A stretch of 64,000 nt of DNA from DATAES01 sp036493595 (GCA_036493595.1 DASXPN010000067.1:1-64000); one strand, 5' to 3'. Numbered from the stretch's first letter, positions 49,916-57,460 are shown. Numbers and translations are program-made. Notes: generated by a model not told the origin, from the letters alone.

Positions 49916-50673
49916 GTCGACGTGTCCGTCGTGCGACCCTCGACAAAGGCATCGCGGTGCTCGTCGGCAACCCCGCTGAGGTTCAGCTCGAACGTGAACC
50001 CCTGCTCGAAGCGGTAGCTGCGCTTCACGTCCCACAAGTCGATGCCGTTGAGCGATTCCTTCGCGGCACGCATCACGGCCGGCGACTTGGCGGCGATCGC
50101 ACCGGCGACCTCGAAGGCGGCGTCGCGCAGCTGCTCCTTCGGGACCACCTTCAGCACCGACCCGAAGTGGTGCAGCTCGTCCGCGGTCGCCGTTGCGGCG
50201 GTGAACACCATCGCCCGCATCTTGTGTTGCGGCACCAGCCGCGCGAGATGAGTGGCGGCGCCGAGCGCGCCGCGGTCGACTTCCGGAAGGCCGAATGTCG
50301 CGTCGTCGGACGCGACGATCACGTCCGCATTGCCGACCAACCCGATCCCACCGCCCAGGCAGTAGCCGTGCACCGCCGCGATCACCGGCACCTTGCACTC
50401 GTACACCGCCGCAAACGCGGCGAAGCATCCTCGGTTGGCACCGATGAGCGCTTCGAAGCCCTCGGTGTTCTGCATCTCCTTGATGTCGACACCGGCGTTG
50501 AACCCGCGGCCCTCGGCCCGCAGGATCACGACCCGCACCTGGGGGTCGAGGCCCATAGCGGTCACGGTGTCCGCCAGTTCGAACCATCCGGCGACGGCCA
50601 GCGCGTTGACCGGCGGGTTGTCCATGACGATCTCGGCGATACCTCGGTCGTCGATCGTGTGGGAGATGCCCAA
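49912..50673 (-). CDS. echA20: EchA20-like enoyl-CoA hydratase/ring hydrolase
   Basis: A 253-residue crotonase: IAEIVMDNPPVNALAVAGWFELADTV, VVILRAEGRGFNAGVDIKEMQN (first oxyanion-hole segment), VIAAVHGYCLGGGIGLVGNADVIVASDDATFGLPEVDRGALGAATHLARLVP. As first gene before ipdAB it corresponds to EchA20, the hydrolase that opens steroid ring D. TTG 50673 is the usable start. A type-2 palindrome at 50691 lies in its promoter region, shared with the divergent SDR. Confidence 0.87.
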   Translation of the reverse strand: MGISHTIDDRGIAEIVMDNPPVNALAVAGWFELADTVTAMGLDPQVRVVILRAEGRGFNAGVDIKEMQNTEGFEALIGANRGCFAAFAAVYECKVPVIAAVHGYCLGGGIGLVGNADVIVASDDATFGLPEVDRGALGAATHLARLVPQHKMRAMVFTAATATADELHHFGSVLKVVPKEQLRDAAFEVAGAIAAKSPAVMRAAKESLNGIDLWDVKRSYRFEQGFTFELNLSGVADEHRDAFVEGRTTDTST

Positions 50674-50690
50674 GGGGTCCGAACCTCGAT

Positions 50691-50705
50691 CTGATGGTGC
50701 GTCAG
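50691..50705. promoter_or_regulatory. Palindromic operator, type 2 (copy 2, one mismatch)
   Basis: CTGATG-gtg-CGTCAG, differing from the 57461 copy at one arm base. It sits between the divergent starts of echA20 (50673) and the SDR (50770). The KstR2 box pattern CAAGnnCTTG, expected for this regulon in mycobacteria, was not seen here. Confidence 0.6.
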
Positions 50706-50769
50706 CTTTCTACCAGCTGCGGTCCGGCCGCTCGAAGTGCCATCCGGTCAGCAGCTCCTGCTCCCGACA

Positions 50770-51546
50770 ATGATGGGCGACGTGGAAGTGGCGCTCGACT
50801 TCAGCGGGCGGGTCGCGCTCGTGACAGGGGGGACGAAGGGCATCGGGCGGAGCATCGCGGCGCGATTCGCGGACGCGGGTGCGACCGTGGTCGTGTGCGG
50901 GCGCAACGAACCCGAGGAAGAGTTGCGGGAACGGGTGCGATTCGTCGCCTGTGACGTTCGTGATCCCGAGCAGGTCGACGCCATGGTGTCCGGCATCGCG
51001 GAGACGGACGGACGCCTGGACGTGGTCGTCAACAACGCAGGAGGCTCGCCCGTCGCCGAGACCGCGACGGCATCGGCGCGCTTCAGCGAGTCGATCATTC
51101 GGCTGAACCTCCTCGCGCCGCTGTACGTCGCCCAGGCCGTGAACCGGGTGATGCAGCAGCAGGACGGCGGCGGGTCGATCGTGAACATCGCCAGCGTGAG
51201 CGGCATGCGTCCCACACCGAACGCGGCCGCGTACGGCGCCGCGAAGGCGGGGCTGCTCAATCTCACCCAGACGCTGGCGGTCGAGTGGGCACCGAAGGTG
51301 CGCGTGAACGCGGTGACGGTCGGGCTGGTGCGTACCGAGCTCGCGCATCTCCACTACGGCGACGAAGACGCCATCGCCGCGGTCGGCAACACCGTGCCGC
51401 TCGGGCGCATGGCCGAGCCGGTGGACGTCGCCGACGCCTGCCTGTACCTGGCGTCGCCGATGGCCGCGTACATCTCCGGCGCCAACCTGCTCGTGCACGG
51501 TGGCGGTGAGCGGCCCGCGTACCTGGATGCCGCCAGCCCTACCTGA
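50770..51546 (+). CDS. SDR oxidoreductase divergent to echA20 (Rv3548c/Rv3549c position)
   Basis: A 258-residue SDR: VTGGTKGIGRSIAARFADAGATVVVCGRN, VVVNNAGGSPVAETATASARFSESIIRLNLLAP, IVNIASVSGMRPTPNAAAYGAAKAGLLNLTQTLAVEWAPKVRVNAV (Ser/Tyr/Lys active site) and the end ISGANLLVHGGGERPAYLD. ATG 50770 or 50773 begins family homology. Divergent SDRs next to echA20 are also found in M. tuberculosis. It likely oxidises a hydroxylated ring intermediate or hydroxyacyl-CoA. It leads the three-gene plus operon. Confidence 0.83.
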   Translation: MMGDVEVALDFSGRVALVTGGTKGIGRSIAARFADAGATVVVCGRNEPEEELRERVRFVACDVRDPEQVDAMVSGIAETDGRLDVVVNNAGGSPVAETATASARFSESIIRLNLLAPLYVAQAVNRVMQQQDGGGSIVNIASVSGMRPTPNAAAYGAAKAGLLNLTQTLAVEWAPKVRVNAVTVGLVRTELAHLHYGDEDAIAAVGNTVPLGRMAEPVDVADACLYLASPMAAYISGANLLVHGGGERPAYLDAASPT

Positions 51547-51565
51547 GCGCCGTACGCTCCGCACG

Positions 51566-52021
51566 ATGACCAAGACCCGTGTGCCCGCGCTCGGCGCGGA
51601 AGGTTGGTTCACGGAAGGAACCGACGACGGACCCGCATTGACCGGCAACCGTTGCACGTCCTGCTCGACGGTGTTCTTTCCCGCCGCCACGTTCGCGTGC
51701 CGCAATCCGGATTGCGACGGCCGCGAGTTCGAACCGGCGCAGCTCTCGCGACACGGAACGGTGTGGTCGTACACCGACGCGCAGTACCAACCGCCACCTC
51801 CGTACGTCCCGCCCACCGATCCGTACGAGCCGTTCGCGATCGCGGCGGTCGAGCTCGCAGAAGAAGGCATGGTCGTGCTCGGGCAGGTCGCGTCCGGCTA
51901 CGGCATCGACGACATCGCCGTCGGGGCCGAGGTCGAGCTCGTCGTCGAGACATTGTTCGAGGACGGCGACAACGAGTACCGCATCTGGCGCTGGAAGCCT
52001 GCAGAAAGGATGGAGCGATGA
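51566..52021 (+). CDS. DUF35 zinc-ribbon/OB-fold protein, partner of thiolase-like protein
   Basis: A 151-residue protein. The N-terminal rubredoxin-like zinc ribbon has Cys30, Cys33, Cys45 and Cys50 (GNRCTSCSTVFFPAATFACRNPDC), followed by an OB-fold (GTVWSYTDAQYQPPPPYVPPTDPYEPFAIAAVELAEEGMVVLGQV). DUF35 proteins bind acyl-CoA and pair with thiolase-like lipid-transfer proteins to make aldolases or CoA ligation complexes in steroid side-chain shortening (ChsH2-Ltp2 is the model). Its stop overlaps the start of the thiolase-like gene by four bases (ATGA), matching that partnership. Confidence 0.85.
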   Translation: MTKTRVPALGAEGWFTEGTDDGPALTGNRCTSCSTVFFPAATFACRNPDCDGREFEPAQLSRHGTVWSYTDAQYQPPPPYVPPTDPYEPFAIAAVELAEEGMVVLGQVASGYGIDDIAVGAEVELVVETLFEDGDNEYRIWRWKPAERMER

Positions 52022-53238
52022 GCCCCCGTGGAACGATGAGCGAGCAGCACGACCGCGACATCGCCGTCCTCGGGGTCGGCATGCATCCGTGGGGCAAGTG
52101 GGGACGAAACTTCGTCGAGTACGGCATCGAAGCGGCGCATCTCGCACTCGAGGATGCAGGGCTCACATGGCGCGACATGCAGTTCGTCGCCGGCGCTGAC
52201 ACCGTCCGCAACGGCTACCCCGGTTACGTCGCGGGTGCGACGTTCGCGCAGGCGCTCGGTTGGTCCGGTCAACAGGTGGCGTCGTGCTACGCCGCCTGCG
52301 CGTCCGGTGCGACCGCACTCGCAGTTGCACGTGCGCAGATCCTCGCTGGGCTGTGCGATGTCGCGCTCGTCGTCGGTGCTGACACGACTCCGAAGGGCTT
52401 CCTCGCGCCGACCGCGGGCGACCGGCCTGACGATCCCGACTGGCTGCGCTTCCGTCTCCTCGGCGCCACCAATCCCACGTACTTCGCGCTCTACGCCCGC
52501 CGTCGCATGGACCTCCACGGCGCGACCGAGCGCGACTTCGCCAAGGTGAAGGTGAAGAACGCACGCCACGGTCTCGCCAACCCCAACGCGCGCTACCGCA
52601 AGGAAGTCACGGAGGACGACGTCCTCGCCTCCCCCGTCGTCGCGTCGCCGTTGCACTTGCTCGACATCTGCGCGACGTCCGACGGCGGTGCCGCCATGGT
52701 CGTGTCGTCGATGGAGTTCGCCCGCCGTCACACGAGCAGTCCAGTGCGGGTGCGCGGCATCTCGACCGTCACGCCGTCGTTCCCGAACACCGTGATCGAG
52801 ATGCCCAACTTCGCCACCGACTCGTCGGCCGCGCTCGCCCCCGCGTCGTTGACTTTTCGCGACTCGATCGCGGCAGCGGCGTACGAGGAGTCCGGCCTCG
52901 GGCCGGAGGACATGTCGGTCGCCGAGGTCTATGACCTCTCGTCGGCGCTCGAGCTCGACTGGTACGAGAACATCGGGCTCTGCAAGGCAGGCGAGGCCGA
53001 ACGCCTCATCAACGACGGCGACACCGCCCTCGGCGGCAAGGGCGTGACCGTCAACCCGAGCGGCGGTCTCGCCTGCTTCGGCGAGGCCGTCCCCGCGCAA
53101 GCGATCGCGCAGCTGTGCGAGATCACCTGGCAACTACGTGGACAGGCGACCGGTCGCCAGGTCGAAGCTGCGACTGCGGGTGTCACCGTGAACCAAGGCC
53201 TGTTCGGCCACGGCTCCTCCGTCGTCCTCTCGACCTGA
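52018..53238 (+). CDS. Thiolase-like lipid-transfer protein (Ltp family; probable aldolase component)
   Basis: A 406-residue thiolase-fold protein: GWSGQQVASCYAACASGATALAVARAQILAGLCDVALVVGADT (Cys94 at the thiolase position), NPTYFALYARRRMDLHGATERDFAKVKVKNARHGLANPNARYRKEVT, VAEVYDLSSALELDWYENIGLCKAGEAERLI, NPSGGLACFGEAVPAQAIAQLCEITWQLRG and LFGHGSSVVLS. The usual GHP histidine motif reads NPSGG, a hallmark of the Ltp/SCP2-thiolase-like subgroup that acts as retro-aldolase with a DUF35 partner. ATG 52018 overlaps the DUF35 stop; ATG 52036 is an alternative. Confidence 0.85.
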   Translation: MSPRGTMSEQHDRDIAVLGVGMHPWGKWGRNFVEYGIEAAHLALEDAGLTWRDMQFVAGADTVRNGYPGYVAGATFAQALGWSGQQVASCYAACASGATALAVARAQILAGLCDVALVVGADTTPKGFLAPTAGDRPDDPDWLRFRLLGATNPTYFALYARRRMDLHGATERDFAKVKVKNARHGLANPNARYRKEVTEDDVLASPVVASPLHLLDICATSDGGAAMVVSSMEFARRHTSSPVRVRGISTVTPSFPNTVIEMPNFATDSSAALAPASLTFRDSIAAAAYEESGLGPEDMSVAEVYDLSSALELDWYENIGLCKAGEAERLINDGDTALGGKGVTVNPSGGLACFGEAVPAQAIAQLCEITWQLRGQATGRQVEAATAGVTVNQGLFGHGSSVVLST

Positions 53239-53246
53239 GCATTTCG

Positions 53247-53294
53247 AACTCCGGGTCCAGTGTGGGGCCATGGCCCCACAATGGAACCAACATT
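53247..53294 (-). repeat. Intergenic palindromic repeat, copy 6
   Basis: The reverse form, AACTCCGGGTC...GAACCAACATT. The core at 53257-53284 has one mismatch (CCAGTGTGGGGC / GCCCCACAATGG) and a CATG loop. It lies between convergent genes ending at 53238 and 53327, 8 bases past the Ltp stop. Confidence 0.85.
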
Positions 53295-53326
53295 GGCTGG
53301 AGTTGGGTGTCGGGGAGTCGGGGGAG

Positions 53327-54094
53327 TCAGGGGTGTTGGCTGGAGACGCTGACGATCTCGCCGGTCATGTACGACGAGTAGTCGCTGGCGAGGAAGACGA
53401 TGACGTTGGCGACCTCCCACGGTTCGGCGGCGCGGCCGAACGCCTCGCGTGACGTGAGCTCCTCGAGCAACTCATCCGTCGTGACCTTGGCGAGGAACGG
53501 ATGCATCGCGATGCTCGGCGCCACCGCGTTCACCCGCACACCGAACTCGGCGGCTTCGATCGCCGCGCAACGCGTGAGCGCCATCACCCCCGCCTTCGCC
53601 GCGGCGTAATGCGCCTGACCGGCTTGGGCCCGCCAACCGAGCACGGACGCGTTGTTGACGATCACGCCGCTGCCGCGCGGCCGGAAATGTCGCAACGCGG
53701 CGCGCATACAGCGGAACGTCCCGTTGAGCGTCACGTCGAGCACCTTTGACCACTGCTCGTCGGTCATGTCCACGACGCTCGCGGTGCCACCGAGTCCAGC
53801 GTTGTTGACGACGATGTCGATCCCGCCGGTCGCATCGACCGCGGACGTGAACATCGATTGCACTTGCCTTTCGTCCGTGACGTCGCACACCACCGACGCC
53901 GCGACACCGGCGCCGAGCGACTCGGCGGCCTCACCCAACCGGCGCTCGTGCGCGTCGCTGACCACGACGCGCGCTCCTTCTTCGACGCAGCGCTTTGCCG
54001 TCGCGAACCCGATACCGGTACCGGCCGCGGCCGTGACGAGCACGTGCTTGCCGGCAAGGAGGGAATGGCCGTCGACGTAGGGAGGTGTGTCCAT
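53327..54094 (-). CDS. ipdF: IpdF-like 5-hydroxy-HIP-CoA dehydrogenase (SDR)
   Basis: A 255-residue SDR that follows mycobacterial IpdF (Rv3559c) closely, as recalled: HSLLAGKHVLVTAAAGTGIGFATAKRCVEEGARVVVSDAHERRLGEAAE, VVNNAGLGGTASVVDMTDEQWSKVLDVTL, IVNNASVLGWRAQAGQAHYAAAKAGVMALTRCAAIEAAEFGVRVNAVAPSIA and EAFGRAAEPWEVANVIVFLASDYSSYMTGEIVSVSSQHP. It oxidises the 5-hydroxyl of HIP-CoA early in C/D-ring degradation. It stands at the end of the minus operon that also holds the TetR gene, away from the echA20 operon. Confidence 0.87.
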   Translation of the reverse strand: MDTPPYVDGHSLLAGKHVLVTAAAGTGIGFATAKRCVEEGARVVVSDAHERRLGEAAESLGAGVAASVVCDVTDERQVQSMFTSAVDATGGIDIVVNNAGLGGTASVVDMTDEQWSKVLDVTLNGTFRCMRAALRHFRPRGSGVIVNNASVLGWRAQAGQAHYAAAKAGVMALTRCAAIEAAEFGVRVNAVAPSIAMHPFLAKVTTDELLEELTSREAFGRAAEPWEVANVIVFLASDYSSYMTGEIVSVSSQHP

Positions 54095-54126
54095 GACGGC
54101 CAGCGACGCTAGCGGCGCGTGCGACG

Positions 54127-54921
54127 TCAGTTGGAGAGCAGGTTCTCCTGCATCGCCGTGATGACCTCGTCGGGAACGCCGAGCGAGTGGGCGTACTGGT
54201 GCACCGAGCCGTGCCGCTCCCGCAGCCCCGACAGGAACATGTGCATGGCCTCTGACGGCGCGGCGAGGAACGCTTTGGGCTGGTCCGACATCGCGTCGGC
54301 CGCTTCGGGATATGTCTCGAAGAGCCACACCCGGAAGCGGTCCATCCCGAGCCGGCTCAAGGAGTAGTCGTCGGCGATGTCGTCGTCGCTCACGCCGAGC
54401 AGATCGAGGACGATGGCGGCGACGACGCCCGTCCGGTCCTTGCCGGCCGCGCAGTGGAACACCAACGGCAGCGACGCAGGGTCGGCGAGGATGTGCAGCG
54501 CCCGCCCGATCGCGTCGCTCCCCTCGTCGAGCATGTCGAGGTACCGATCGGCCAGAAAGTGAGCAGCATCGATTTCGACGTCGAACGCGTCACGATCCCA
54601 CGCCGATTGCAGGATCGGAAGGTGGTGATAGCCCACAGAGTCGTGGGTGAAGTGCCCCCGCTCGTCGAGCTCGAGCGGGGTACGCAGGTCGAGGACGGTC
54701 CGCACGCCGAGCGGCGCGATGTCGTCGATCGTGAGGCGGTGCACGCCGTCGGCCCTGAACAACGTGCGCCACCGAACGGTCCGGCCGTCACTCGTGCGGT
54801 AGCCGCCCATGTCACGGAAGTTGAAGACGGCGTCGAAGGGCACGTGGCGGTCGGGGTCAGCCGATCGCGGCACGGAGTCGGATCCGGGTTCGGATCCGGG
54901 CAGGGTGGCATCCACGGTCAT
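54127..54921 (-). CDS. PtpB-type tyrosine/lipid phosphatase
   Basis: A 264-residue protein with FNFRDMGGYRTSDGRTVRWRTLFRADGVHRLTIDD, VRTVLDLRTPLELDERGH, and the P-loop LVFHCAAGKDRTGVVAAIVLDLLGVSDDDIADDYSLS (Cys157-x5-Arg163). The GKDRTG loop and the FRDxGG opening define the PtpB/Y_phosphatase3 family, which dephosphorylates phosphoinositides and phospho-amino acids. ATG 54921 was preferred over TTG 54960. No signal peptide is seen, so a cytosolic role is possible. It lies between the TetR gene and ipdF on the same strand. Confidence 0.87.
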   Translation of the reverse strand: MTVDATLPGSEPGSDSVPRSADPDRHVPFDAVFNFRDMGGYRTSDGRTVRWRTLFRADGVHRLTIDDIAPLGVRTVLDLRTPLELDERGHFTHDSVGYHHLPILQSAWDRDAFDVEIDAAHFLADRYLDMLDEGSDAIGRALHILADPASLPLVFHCAAGKDRTGVVAAIVLDLLGVSDDDIADDYSLSRLGMDRFRVWLFETYPEAADAMSDQPKAFLAAPSEAMHMFLSGLRERHGSVHQYAHSLGVPDEVITAMQENLLSN

Positions 54922-54974
54922 CGGGGTCGACGGTACCGACTGAAGGTGACGGTTCGGCAAACCCTTGCCGACGC

Positions 54975-55655
54975 TCAGGTGGATGGAGGCTTCTGCCCTG
55001 TCGCTCCCCAGTAGAGCTGGCGGGACATGCTCTGGCGTAGGTCCCGCGTGCGGATGCCCCAGAACTCGAAGCCGTACACGTGGCCGGCGACGTGGGCGAG
55101 CATCGACACGAGCGTGCCCGCGGTCGCGGTGCGGTCGATGTCGCGAGGCTGGCGGCCCTCGTCCTGGAAGTGGCCGATCACGTCCGCCAAGGCCACCGTC
55201 ACTTCATGCAGCAGACGGGTGCGGATTTGGCGGAAGCGCTGGTCGCCCTCGTCCGTCGCGAGGTCGACGACGCGCAGGATGTGGCGGTAGCGATCCCAGA
55301 AGTCGAGGAAGGCGTCCACGACGAGACCGGCGGTGTCGTAGCCCTGGCGACCGCGCCACGGGCTCTCACGTACGAGCGCGGCAAGGCTGCCACCGTCGAC
55401 CGCCATCTCCTCGGCCAGCGCCAAGATCGCCGTCTCGACGTCGGGGAAGTACTGGTAGAAGGTCGCGGGCGACATGCCCGCGTCGCGCGCGATGTCGATG
55501 ACCTTCGCGTCGCGATACGTCGACACCCGCAGCATGTCCGCAGTGCAGTCGAGCAGCTTCTGCCTCGTCGCCCGCCCGCGCCGACCGGGCACCCTGCCGT
55601 CGGCGGCGCGGAGATCCTCCTCCGGCCGCACCTCGGGGATCGGCAGGTCAGCCAC
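54975..55655 (-). CDS. TetR/AcrR-family regulator, candidate for the type-2 operators
   Basis: A 226-residue regulator. Residues ~30-80 are the TetR DNA-binding domain: RATRQKLLDCTADMLRVSTYRDAKVIDIARDAGMSPATFYQYFPDVETAILALAEE. The rest is a helical ligand domain with a hydrophobic cleft (VVDAFLDFWDRYRHILRVVDLATDEG, GTLVSMLAHVAGHVYGFEFWGIRTRDL). It lacks the specific sequence features of KstR or KstR2 known to me. Its operon starts at 57414 just behind a type-2 palindrome, so autoregulation through TCTGACG-n3-CGTCAGA is a reasonable model. The start is GTG 55655. Confidence 0.85.
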   Translation of the reverse strand: MADLPIPEVRPEEDLRAADGRVPGRRGRATRQKLLDCTADMLRVSTYRDAKVIDIARDAGMSPATFYQYFPDVETAILALAEEMAVDGGSLAALVRESPWRGRQGYDTAGLVVDAFLDFWDRYRHILRVVDLATDEGDQRFRQIRTRLLHEVTVALADVIGHFQDEGRQPRDIDRTATAGTLVSMLAHVAGHVYGFEFWGIRTRDLRQSMSRQLYWGATGQKPPST

Positions 55656-55665
55656 GCACCCTCGG

Positions 55666-55917
55666 TCAGCCGCCCGAGCTGGAGCTCGAGCTCGAGCCGG
55701 ACGATGACGAGCCCGACGATGACGACCCAGACGACGAGCCCGAACCAGAAGCCCCCGAACCTGAAGCGCCCGAACCTGAGCTAGGTGCGGCCGATGTCGG
55801 CAGCGGCTTGCCGCTGATGCCGGGGCGGGTCGGCGCCCCGCTGGCACAGGCGTCGAAGGTCACCAACGCGATGGCAATCAACGCCGTCAAAGAGAGCCAC
55901 CGTGTCACGCGGCGCAT
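55666..55917 (-). CDS. Small exported Ser/Gly-rich protein
   Basis: An 83-residue protein beginning MRRVTRWLSLTALIAIALVTFDACASG: basic n-region, hydrophobic core and a Cys at the end, like a lipoprotein signal, although TFDAC is a poor lipobox. From residue ~46 on it is almost only Ser and Gly in short SGSSSSG-type units. A strong AGGAG lies 6 bases before the ATG, so it is truly translated. It fits tightly between the isochorismatase-fold gene (17 bases) and the TetR gene (10 bases). The function is unknown. Confidence 0.65.
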   Translation of the reverse strand: MRRVTRWLSLTALIAIALVTFDACASGAPTRPGISGKPLPTSAAPSSGSGASGSGASGSGSSSGSSSSGSSSSGSSSSSSSGG

Positions 55918-55934
55918 GCCGTCTCCTGTTCGGT

Positions 55935-56573
55935 CTATCCGGGTCGCCCGGTTCTAGCAGCCTGTTCCCAGACGGCGACAACAGCGTCGGTCGGAACGAC
56001 GGTCGCCAGCAACGACAACGTGTTGTCGATGACCGCATCCGCGTACTCGGACGGCACGCCGGCCACCGCGTCACGGGGCAGCACGAACTGGAAGCCGTGG
56101 TTCACGGCATCCATCACGAAGTTCGTGATGGCCACGTTGACGGACACTCCGATGCCCACGATCGTGCTGGATCCGAGATTGCGCAGCACGGGATCGAGGT
56201 CGGTACCACCCATCGGCCCGAGGCCATGAAAACGCTGCAGGACGAGATCGTCCGGATGCACGTCGATCTCGGAGATCAACTCGGCCTCGGGTGAACCGGG
56301 CTCGATGCGGATGCCGAGCTTGCGGGTCGCCGCGAACAGCCGAGCGTTCGAGTTCGAGCCCTTGTCGTCGGCACGGCGAACCGCGAGGCAGTGCACGACG
56401 GGCGCGCGCGCGGCGTGCGCCGCATCGACGAGACGCGCCATGTTCGGCACCGCGACACGATGCGCTTCGTCCGCCAGTTCGCGCAGCACGGCCGCCTCGC
56501 CGATCACCCCGTTCTGGCACTCCTGTGTCACCAACACCGCATGCGCGGGATCGAGCAACTCGGCGAGATCCAC
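55935..56573 (-). CDS. Isochorismatase-fold protein with a substituted catalytic triad
   Basis: A 212-residue cysteine-hydrolase-fold protein: AHAVLVTQECQNGVIGEAAVL, ARAPVVHCLAVRRADDKGSNSNARLF, DDLVLQRFHGLGPMGGTDLDPVLRNLG, IVGIGVSVNVAITNFVMDAVNHGFQFVLPRDAVAG. The scaffold is clear, but the usual Asp (in DMQN) is Glu/Gln here, the Lys strand reads VLQRFHG, and the nucleophile position in the NVC(V/A) loop is Ala (SVNVAI). Hydrolysis by the standard mechanism is therefore unlikely. The GTG start is one base past the LLM stop. Same operon as TetR, the PtpB-type phosphatase and ipdF. Confidence 0.72.
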   Translation of the reverse strand: MDLAELLDPAHAVLVTQECQNGVIGEAAVLRELADEAHRVAVPNMARLVDAAHAARAPVVHCLAVRRADDKGSNSNARLFAATRKLGIRIEPGSPEAELISEIDVHPDDLVLQRFHGLGPMGGTDLDPVLRNLGSSTIVGIGVSVNVAITNFVMDAVNHGFQFVLPRDAVAGVPSEYADAVIDNTLSLLATVVPTDAVVAVWEQAARTGRPG

Positions 56574-56574
56574 G

Positions 56575-57414
56575 TCAGCGCTCGATGAACTCGTCGGCGA
56601 ACCGGTGGATCGCCTCGACGGCTTCGGACGAACGCCGCCAGGGGTTCACGATGATGCGATCGACGCCGACGTCATGCCAGCGATCGACGTCGGCGGCCGA
56701 TTGCAATGGACCGGTGACGGTGATCTCGAGATCGTCACGAGACCGTCCAGCGTCATCGAGCAACCGATGCAGCGTCGTGACCCGCTCGGACGCCGACTCG
56801 AACGTGTGCGCCATCCCGAGCCAGCCGTCACCCGAACGGGCCGCCCGTCGCAGTGCCCGCGGCGACTCACCTCCGACGTGAATCGGCACCGGGCCGTGCA
56901 CCGGCTTCGGCTCGAACATGACCGGATCGAACGAGAAGTGCACGCCGTGATGCTCGATCACCTCGTCGGTCCAGAGCCTGCGGCAGACGTCGATCGACTC
57001 ATCGAGTCGCGCCCCCCGACTCGAGGGGTCGAGGCCGACCGCTTCCCATTCGGACCTGAGCCAGCCCGCGCCCACACCGGCGATCGCCCGGCCGCCGGAG
57101 ACGACGTCGAGCGTGGCGAAGGCCCGGGCGGCGACGAACGGATGGCGGATGGCCAACAGGTAGACGAATGTGCCGAGGCGGATGCGTTCGGTCCTCGCCG
57201 CGACAAAGGACAGGTACGCGGCCGCGTCGTACACGGGTGTGCTCGGTGGCACCGGAGGGTGCTCCTCGCCGGGGATCAACTGGCCGGTCATCGTCACGGG
57301 GAACACGAGATGCTCGGGCAACCAGGCGGACTCGAACCCGCGCTCGTCCGCCGCGACGACCGCGTCGAGCCACACGCGGGGATTGAGCCGGCCGAACGTG
57401 ATCCCGAATCGCAC
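56575..57414 (-). CDS. LLM-class F420-dependent oxidoreductase (TIGR03619 type), first gene of TetR operon
   Basis: A 279-residue protein: RFGITFGRLNPRVWLDAVVAADERGFESAWLPEHLVFPV, IRLGTFVYLLAIRHPFVAARAFATLDVVSGGRAIAGVGAGWLRSEWEAVGLDPSSRGARLDES, and PIHVGGESPRALRRAARSGDGWLGMA. GTG 57414 was chosen because GGAGAGG lies 8 bases upstream, whereas the longer frame to 57453 has no ribosome-binding site. It leads the six-gene operon through ipdF and diverges from the amidohydrolase at 57483 around the type-2 operator. Confidence 0.87.
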   Translation of the reverse strand: MRFGITFGRLNPRVWLDAVVAADERGFESAWLPEHLVFPVTMTGQLIPGEEHPPVPPSTPVYDAAAYLSFVAARTERIRLGTFVYLLAIRHPFVAARAFATLDVVSGGRAIAGVGAGWLRSEWEAVGLDPSSRGARLDESIDVCRRLWTDEVIEHHGVHFSFDPVMFEPKPVHGPVPIHVGGESPRALRRAARSGDGWLGMAHTFESASERVTTLHRLLDDAGRSRDDLEITVTGPLQSAADVDRWHDVGVDRIIVNPWRRSSEAVEAIHRFADEFIER

Positions 57415-57460
57415 CGACGCATCCTCTCCGATCCCGCACTCGCGACCCGTCACCCTCGAT

